From assembly GCA_046349775.1 (NCBI GenBank), contig JAXMBS010000055.1, forward strand, positions 1 through 37,227: DNA of 37,227 bases, written 5' to 3'. This DNA comes from JAEUIG01 sp046349775 (GTDB lineage: Bacteria > Planctomycetota > Planctomycetia > Planctomycetales > Planctomycetaceae). The notes under the pieces are model-generated. The model was not told the origin of the DNA, made no database searches, and saw nothing but the letters and a program-made list of their open reading frames with translations. This document shows, one piece after another, positions 32,394 through 37,227 of this stretch. How positions within the stretch are numbered: position 1 is the first letter of the stretch; each line of letters begins with the position of its first letter. Made by a program: the position numbers and the translations under genes.

Positions 32394-33452
32394 CTACCAG
32401 TCCGAATTCATCACTTCGCCGCTGGACGGCGTCACCGCCGCCCACCATGTTGCATTGCTGATGCTGGGATTGAGCGTACGCACGCTGCCGTCGGCCAGTC
32501 CCACGAGCATCCCGTTGTGCGATGTCGCCGTGCGTGTTGGATCACAGTTGCCTTCGTACGGGGTCGGCCGCACCTGGAACTTCGACGACGGACCGATGGC
32601 ATTCGTCGCACCGCGGGCTGCCAGCGCCGGGATCGCGAACCCGGTCTGAAACGCCTTGCCCGGCGGGTTCATCGGCGGCGCCAGCCACGGAAACAGCACC
32701 GTTGTGCAATATGCCCAGGCATTGCCGCCGTCTCCCAGTGCAGCCGGCAACGTCGAAGTCGAACAGCGGGCGTATTTCTCGGCGTGGAGGATTGTGTTCG
32801 ACATCCCATCGGTAAAGTCGGCCGGCATGCGGGCCTTCCCCTGCGGAGCCAGCTCAGGCGGATTGACAGGCGGCGGGCGAGACGTCACCAGCGCGTTGAC
32901 CGCGTAGCTCGAGGCGCCAAACGGTTCGCCGTCGACCAGCACGATACCGCTGGGGCCGGCGCTGAGGTCCGATGGACACAGGAACGTCGCCACGGGTCGG
33001 CGGTAAACGCCGTTGTTCCCGGGGTAGTAGATCGAGACGGTGCCCGTGGGCGCGGGGAACGTGACGTCTCCCAAAGCTGACAGGAACAGATTGGATTGCT
33101 CGAGATACGGCAGCAGATGAAAGAAGTACGTTCCGAAAACGCCATTCGCTGTCGTTGGATAGTATCCAACCCCGGGAGGGAGGTGACGAAACGTGTCGTG
33201 GTGATCGTGGGCCGCTAGTCCCAGTTGCCGCAGATTGTTGGCACAGGTCGTACGTCGGGCCGCCTCACGGGCTGATTGCACGGCGGGCAGCAGCAGCGCG
33301 ATCAGCAACCCGATGATCGCGATCACGACCAATAACTCGATGACCGTGAAGCCGCTCCGCTGCGTGGACGGATCGTCGCTGCGAAATCTGTCCCGAAGGT
33401 TGCGGCGAAAGCGGTCAGCGGACATGTGTAAGAAATTGAGACTGGGAGACAT
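32394..33452 (-). CDS. DUF1559 prepilin-like protein (copy B, intact)
   Basis: A protein of 352 aa from ATG 33452, which lies 3 nt after the kinase stop, so translation is probably coupled. A 33-residue basic leader precedes the type IV pilin-like segment: cleavage between G34 and F35, E39 at the +5 position, and the hydrophobic helix VIELLVVIAIIGLLIALLLP. The family core AREAARRTTCANNLRQLGLA follows. The C-terminus has HNGMLVGLADGSVRTLNPS, a variant of the H-X9-DG motif with one residue fewer. DUF1559 proteins are massively expanded in planctomycetes and are thought to be pseudopilins or minor surface components processed by a prepilin peptidase; the exact role is unknown. Confidence 0.92.
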   Translation of the reverse strand: MSPSLNFLHMSADRFRRNLRDRFRSDDPSTQRSGFTVIELLVVIAIIGLLIALLLPAVQSAREAARRTTCANNLRQLGLAAHDHHDTFRHLPPGVGYYPTTANGVFGTYFFHLLPYLEQSNLFLSALGDVTFPAPTGTVSIYYPGNNGVYRRPVATFLCPSDLSAGPSGIVLVDGEPFGASSYAVNALVTSRPPPVNPPELAPQGKARMPADFTDGMSNTILHAEKYARCSTSTLPAALGDGGNAWAYCTTVLFPWLAPPMNPPGKAFQTGFAIPALAARGATNAIGPSSKFQVRPTPYEGNCDPTRTATSHNGMLVGLADGSVRTLNPSISNATWWAAVTPSSGEVMNSDW

Positions 33453-33455
33453 GGC

Positions 33456-36400
33456 TCAAGGACTCTTTGGAGCCTCAAGTTGAGAAACGTCCCACACTTT
33501 GACCGTGTGATCTCGACTGCCCGAGACGAGCTTCTGGCCATCGGGCGTAAACGCCAGGCTACTGACAAGCCCCAGGTGACCTCGCAGACTGTGGACCAGT
33601 TCACCAGACCGGCTGTTCCAGATCTTGACGGTGCTGTCTTCGCCTGCCGAAGCAATCCAGCGACCGTCCGCGTCGGGACTGAACGCCACGGCATAGATGT
33701 CACCGCTATGCCCCCGGAGTGTCTGCAGCTCCGTGCCGGTCGAAACGCTCCAGATCTTGACTGTGTTCTCGTCGGCACCAGTCGCAAGACGTTCGCCATC
33801 CGGGCTGAAGGCAATCTTCAGGGACTGACCGTGCACACGGCCGCGAAAGCTGACGTTCGAAGTTTGCGGTTCCCGCAGGCGCGTTCCGTCCCAGAATTTC
33901 ACGGCGCCGTCATCACCCACGGAAGCCAGGTGCTTCCCGTCCGGGCTGAACACGACGCCACGGATCATTCGATCGTGTTCGCCGAGGATGATGACGTCAT
34001 TGCCGGTGTCCGCGTCCCAAACCCTCAGCGACTTGTCGGCATTGGCGGTGACGAGGTACCGGCCATCGGGACTGAACGCGACTCCGAAAATCTCGGACCG
34101 GTCCTGCGACTTACTCACAATCGAGTACTCTTCGCGACCTGTGCCTACATTCCACACCTTGACGTGGAAATTGGCCCCGTCTCCGCCGGCCGACGCAAAT
34201 CGCTCGCCATCCGGATGCCACGCCACGCAGAATTCAATTTCTTTGTGACCATCGAACTCCGCCAGTTCCCTGCCGGAATCGATTTCCCAGACCTTCGTCT
34301 TCGTGCTGAACCCGCCGGAGACCACACGCCGGCCGTCGCGGCTGATGTTCACAGACCAGATCTCGTTATGGTGCCCGGAGAAAGTCAGCAGTTCCTGACC
34401 TTCGTGCCCTTTCAACGGCGCGGCGTTCCAGACCCGGATCGTCCGGTCCTTTCCGGACGTCACGAGCCGTTGACCATCCGGTGTAAAGACCGCGCAGCAA
34501 CACGCACCGGTGTGTCCCCGCAGATCAAGCACTTCACGGCCGGTCGCCGCGTCCCAGATCCGCACCGTCTTGTCCTCGCCGGCGGACGCCAGTCGGCGAC
34601 CGTCCGGGCTGATGGCGACGCACAGGACAAGACCGCCGTGCGGCAGCGCACTGATGTGCTGTCCGGTCTGCGTATCCCACAGATCGACGCGGCGGTCATA
34701 CCGGGCCGCTGCGAGACGCTGCCGCGTGGAATCGAACGCCAGCGCGCTCACCGGGTGACGAGAGGCGGTCGGATCTGTCAGCAGTTGTCCCGAATTGTTG
34801 TCGGACGACGCCCCCCACAACCGAGTGGTGCCCCACCAGGTCCCGCTGGCCACGCGCCCATCCTCACCGAACGCCACGCTGATCCGCATTTTCTCATGGC
34901 CAGTCAGTTCACGAACGCACTCATTCGCACGCCAGTCCCACAGATTCACGACCCCGTCATTGCCCGCCGCAAGCAGTCTTCCATCCGGACTGAACGCTGC
35001 CGAATAGGCGGTCCCGTACACATGAGCCGCGTCGCAGGGGCGGGCGAAGACCTTCATCCCGGAGGCCAAGTCCCATACCCGCACCTGCCGGTCAGCGCCT
35101 ACAGATGCCAGATGCCGGCCGTCCGGGTGAAAGACAACGCACGCCGTATATCCCTTGTGCGCTTCGTAGCTGTGTTTTTGCCGTCCCGTCTCAATGTCCC
35201 ACAGACTGATCGATCCGTCCCCACCAGCTGCCGCCACCCGTCCACCGTCAGGACTGACGGAAATCCCGTTGAACTCCGTCGTTCCCCGCATCACCAGCGG
35301 TTCCGCCCGGCACAGGCGCGTCAGGTAGTGCCACTCCCAGTCGCGCAGCCCGGCCGGACATTCGTCGAGCATGCGCAACGCAGGCCCGAGGTCATTCGCG
35401 GCGAGTTCCCGATCCGCCAGGGCGATCCTGTGGAAATACGAGTCGATCCGTTCGCGCTCCAGCGCCTCGCTTAGCGATCCTTTGGCAGTTTTTTCCGCGT
35501 CTAATGCTCGTGCCACCAGCACGCTGCTTGTGGACAGTACCCCCACCGCCACGACCACTGCCGCGACGATGACTGACGACATCGCGAGCGCTACCTTGTT
35601 CCGCCGGGCAAACTTGCAGAAGCGATACCATGCGGTTGGCGGACACGCCTGCACCGTTTCGTCATTGAGATACCGCCGCACGTCCTCCTGCAGGCCGGCT
35701 GCCGTGTCATAGCGCCGGCTGCGATCCTTCTCGAGGCACCGCATCACGATCCAGTCCAGTTCGCCCCGCAGCGTGCGGGCCAGCTGCCGATCGTCGATGC
35801 CGCGCCGGTGGGCAATCGTCGAGCGACTCTGGTCCCCCAGCGTGCTGATCCGTGCGCTCGGCCGCGGCGGCTCGTCTTCGCGAATCATCCGGCAGACCTG
35901 GTCATATCCGAGCTTGGAAAACACGTCCTTGTCGAACGGCGTCTGCCCTGTCAGCAGTTCGTACAGCAGTACGCCCAGCGAATAGATGTCGCTGCGCGTA
36001 TCAACGTCCAGCCCGCTCAACTCCGCCTGTTCCGGGCTCATGTACATCGGCGTGCCCAGCAATTGTGCCACGCGGGTGTACACCGTCTGGTCCGTCAGTC
36101 GCTGGTTGAGTGCTTTAGCGACGCCAAAGTCGATGATCTTCGGAATTGGAACTCCGTCGTGCAGCGTGACCATCACGTTCGACGGTTTCAGGTCCCGGTG
36201 AATAATCCCTTTCTGATGCGCATGCTGAATGGCGTGGCAGACCGTGACAAACAGCGCCAACCGGTCGCGCAGCGGCAGTTCCGCCTGATCGCAATAGGCC
36301 GTGAGCGGCATGCCGCGCACGAGTTCCATCACAAAGTACGGCCGGCCCGATTCCGTCATCCCGGCATCGAGCACTTTCGCGATGTTGGGGTGGTCCATCA

Positions 36401-36800
36401 GAGCCAGGACCTGCCGCTCTGCTTCGAAGCGCGCAATGACCTCGCGAGTGTCCATACCCGGCTTGATGACCTTGACGGCCACCTTGCGTCGGATCGGCCG
36501 CTCCTGCTCGGCGGCAAAGACGATCCCCATGCCCCCTTCGCCCAGGACCTCGCGCAGCTTGTACGGGCCGATCATGGCGCCGGGAACTTCTCGGATAGAG
36601 GCTTCGAGCAGCGTCGGAGCGACCACCGGGACTTCGAGGAAACTGGCGCTACCGTCGTACGCAGCGAGCAACTCACGGATTCGATCTGCTGCGGCCGAGT
36701 CACCGGCGCACTGTTTCTGGACAAACGCCTCGCGAGCACCGGGCTCTCGCAGATGGCGCGCGGCTTCGAAGATCGCCGGTTCGTCGATCGTAACCGCCAT
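33456..36800 (-). CDS. Transmembrane Ser/Thr protein kinase with 14 WD40 repeats (copy B, intact)
   Basis: A protein of 1114 aa from ATG 36800; no strong ribosome site. The kinase domain has GEGGMG (87-92), VAVKVIK with Lys 110, HRDLKPSN (HRD 201-203), DFG (224-226) and GTPMYMSPEQA, so it should be active. A membrane helix near residue 420 (VALAMSSVIVAAVVVAVGVL) separates the cytoplasmic kinase from a long tail. That tail contains fourteen WD40 repeats, whose WD-type ends run from SISLWD to HTVKVWD, enough for two seven-bladed propellers. The predicted layout puts the propellers outside the membrane, likely as a sensor or docking platform. It follows an ECF sigma gene by ~116 nt and is directly coupled to the DUF1559 gene. 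Confidence 0.95.
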   Translation of the reverse strand: MAVTIDEPAIFEAARHLREPGAREAFVQKQCAGDSAAADRIRELLAAYDGSASFLEVPVVAPTLLEASIREVPGAMIGPYKLREVLGEGGMGIVFAAEQERPIRRKVAVKVIKPGMDTREVIARFEAERQVLALMDHPNIAKVLDAGMTESGRPYFVMELVRGMPLTAYCDQAELPLRDRLALFVTVCHAIQHAHQKGIIHRDLKPSNVMVTLHDGVPIPKIIDFGVAKALNQRLTDQTVYTRVAQLLGTPMYMSPEQAELSGLDVDTRSDIYSLGVLLYELLTGQTPFDKDVFSKLGYDQVCRMIREDEPPRPSARISTLGDQSRSTIAHRRGIDDRQLARTLRGELDWIVMRCLEKDRSRRYDTAAGLQEDVRRYLNDETVQACPPTAWYRFCKFARRNKVALAMSSVIVAAVVVAVGVLSTSSVLVARALDAEKTAKGSLSEALERERIDSYFHRIALADRELAANDLGPALRMLDECPAGLRDWEWHYLTRLCRAEPLVMRGTTEFNGISVSPDGGRVAAAGGDGSISLWDIETGRQKHSYEAHKGYTACVVFHPDGRHLASVGADRQVRVWDLASGMKVFARPCDAAHVYGTAYSAAFSPDGRLLAAGNDGVVNLWDWRANECVRELTGHEKMRISVAFGEDGRVASGTWWGTTRLWGASSDNNSGQLLTDPTASRHPVSALAFDSTRQRLAAARYDRRVDLWDTQTGQHISALPHGGLVLCVAISPDGRRLASAGEDKTVRIWDAATGREVLDLRGHTGACCCAVFTPDGQRLVTSGKDRTIRVWNAAPLKGHEGQELLTFSGHHNEIWSVNISRDGRRVVSGGFSTKTKVWEIDSGRELAEFDGHKEIEFCVAWHPDGERFASAGGDGANFHVKVWNVGTGREEYSIVSKSQDRSEIFGVAFSPDGRYLVTANADKSLRVWDADTGNDVIILGEHDRMIRGVVFSPDGKHLASVGDDGAVKFWDGTRLREPQTSNVSFRGRVHGQSLKIAFSPDGERLATGADENTVKIWSVSTGTELQTLRGHSGDIYAVAFSPDADGRWIASAGEDSTVKIWNSRSGELVHSLRGHLGLVSSLAFTPDGQKLVSGSRDHTVKVWDVSQLEAPKSP

Positions 36801-36916
36801 TGTCGCTGTGCTTGCAGGAGAGGGCCGGACTGCGGCCGCCTATCAATGCGCAGAAGCGGCCAGATTTCCCCGATGGAAAACATCCGGATTTTGAAGAATT
36901 CGCCGACCGTTCATCG

Positions 36917-37227
36917 TTAAGCGTCCATCCGCATCCGCAGCCACGATTTCGCATAGGCCCAGTCTGCGTCGGCTGTCGATTCGGAAATGCCCAGCACGTC
37001 GGCTGCCTCGCGGAGCGTCAGGCCGCCGAAATATCGCAGCTTCACGAGCTCTGCTTTCCGCCCATCGTGTGCGGCCAGCAGGTCCAGCGCTTCGTTGAGC
37101 GCAATCAGGTCCACATCGGGCGACACTGCGGCGATCAGGGCCACGTCGACAGCAACCTGCTCGACGTGTCCTGCCCGTTTGAGGGCCTGCTTTCGCCGGG
37201 CATGATCGACCAGAATCCGCCGCATGG
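36917..37227 (-). CDS. ECF RNA polymerase sigma factor, C-terminal part (copy B)
   Basis: The frame is open to the window edge, so the N-terminus lies beyond 37227; the Met near the edge is internal (it aligns inside the RRILIENARR block of copy A). Visible parts are the end of region 2 (MRRILVDHARRKQALKRAGH) and region 4 with LRYFGGLTLREAADVLGIS, plus the recognition helix ESTADADWAYAKSWL, which is the canonical form for the TIGR02999 group. It shares gene order with copy A but differs in many positions. It is expected to direct transcription of an associated regulon; the kinase gene follows. Confidence 0.9.
   Translation of the reverse strand, partial: MRRILVDHARRKQALKRAGHVEQVAVDVALIAAVSPDVDLIALNEALDLLAAHDGRKAELVKLRYFGGLTLREAADVLGISESTADADWAYAKSWLRMRMDA

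Larger units (their letters stand above)
29594..37227 (-). repeat. Module copy B: sigma, kinase-WD40, DUF1559, extra gene, redoxin, Cys-rich
   Basis: Same gene order and strand as copy A (21729-29101), with one extra secreted-protein gene (31719-32252) inserted between the DUF1559 and redoxin genes. Here the kinase and DUF1559 genes are intact, the redoxin has two frameshifts and the Cys-rich gene at least seven. The sigma gene runs off the window. Confidence 0.85.

Noticed and set aside
33480..35474. 664-aa plus-strand ORF opposite kinase B
   Set aside because: Antisense shadow of the WD40 repeats; its own repeats only mirror the repeated codons of the real gene.
1..37227. CRISPR arrays, tRNA or rRNA genes
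   Set aside because: No regularly spaced direct repeats, and no cloverleaf or rRNA-like sequence was noticed on either strand.

Overview
The window looks like chromosomal DNA of a high-GC planctomycete. The markers are a DUF1553/PSD1 plus DUF1501 gene pair, prepilin-like DUF1559 proteins, ECF sigma factors of the TIGR02999 type sitting beside transmembrane Ser/Thr kinases with long WD40 tails, and abundant secreted proteins. I saw no tRNA, rRNA or CRISPR array.

Layout. (1) 1-2685, plus strand: 3' part of a DUF1553 protein followed by a Tat-exported DUF1501 protein. (2) 2743-8461, minus strand: a polyhydroxybutyrate locus, transcribed as phasin-like gene, SDR reductase, phaA thiolase, phaB reductase, short phaE, class III phaC and a two-CBS-domain protein. 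The regulator phaR (8771-9289) is divergent, and the shared intergenic region carries TGC-type inverted repeats that resemble known PhaR operators. (3) 9748-18048, plus strand: a kdp potassium-uptake operon, with a 30-aa membrane ORF, kdpF, kdpA, kdpB, an extra 85-aa membrane protein, kdpC, kdpD and a frameshifted kdpE. Its leader has a 15-bp hairpin around the first Shine-Dalgarno and a 32-bp-spaced direct repeat. (4) 18109-20736, minus strand: a GlsB/YeaQ-like membrane protein and a large exported FAD oxidoreductase. (5) 20940-21670: a decayed IS4-like transposase.

(6) 21729-37227, minus strand: the most unusual part. A five-gene module is present twice in tandem, in the transcription order ECF sigma factor, Ser/Thr kinase with WD40 propellers, prepilin-like DUF1559 protein, membrane-anchored protein with two thioredoxin folds, very cysteine-rich exported protein. 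Decay is reciprocal. The left copy (A) has an intact redoxin and Cys-rich gene, but a frameshifted DUF1559 gene and a broken kinase tail. The right copy (B) has an intact kinase and DUF1559 gene, but a multiply frameshifted redoxin and Cys-rich gene. A hairpin element with a compensatory base-pair change follows DUF1559 in both copies, and copy B carries one extra secreted-protein gene.

Working idea (inference): the module is a sigma/kinase-controlled unit for making and oxidatively folding a surface protein with 32 cysteines in its core, the double-thioredoxin protein being the folding catalyst. The two damaged copies together still contain one intact version of each component, although sigma B can be seen only in part. 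The PHB locus (carbon storage) and the kdp locus (K+ scavenging) are well-known systems with local peculiarities noted below.
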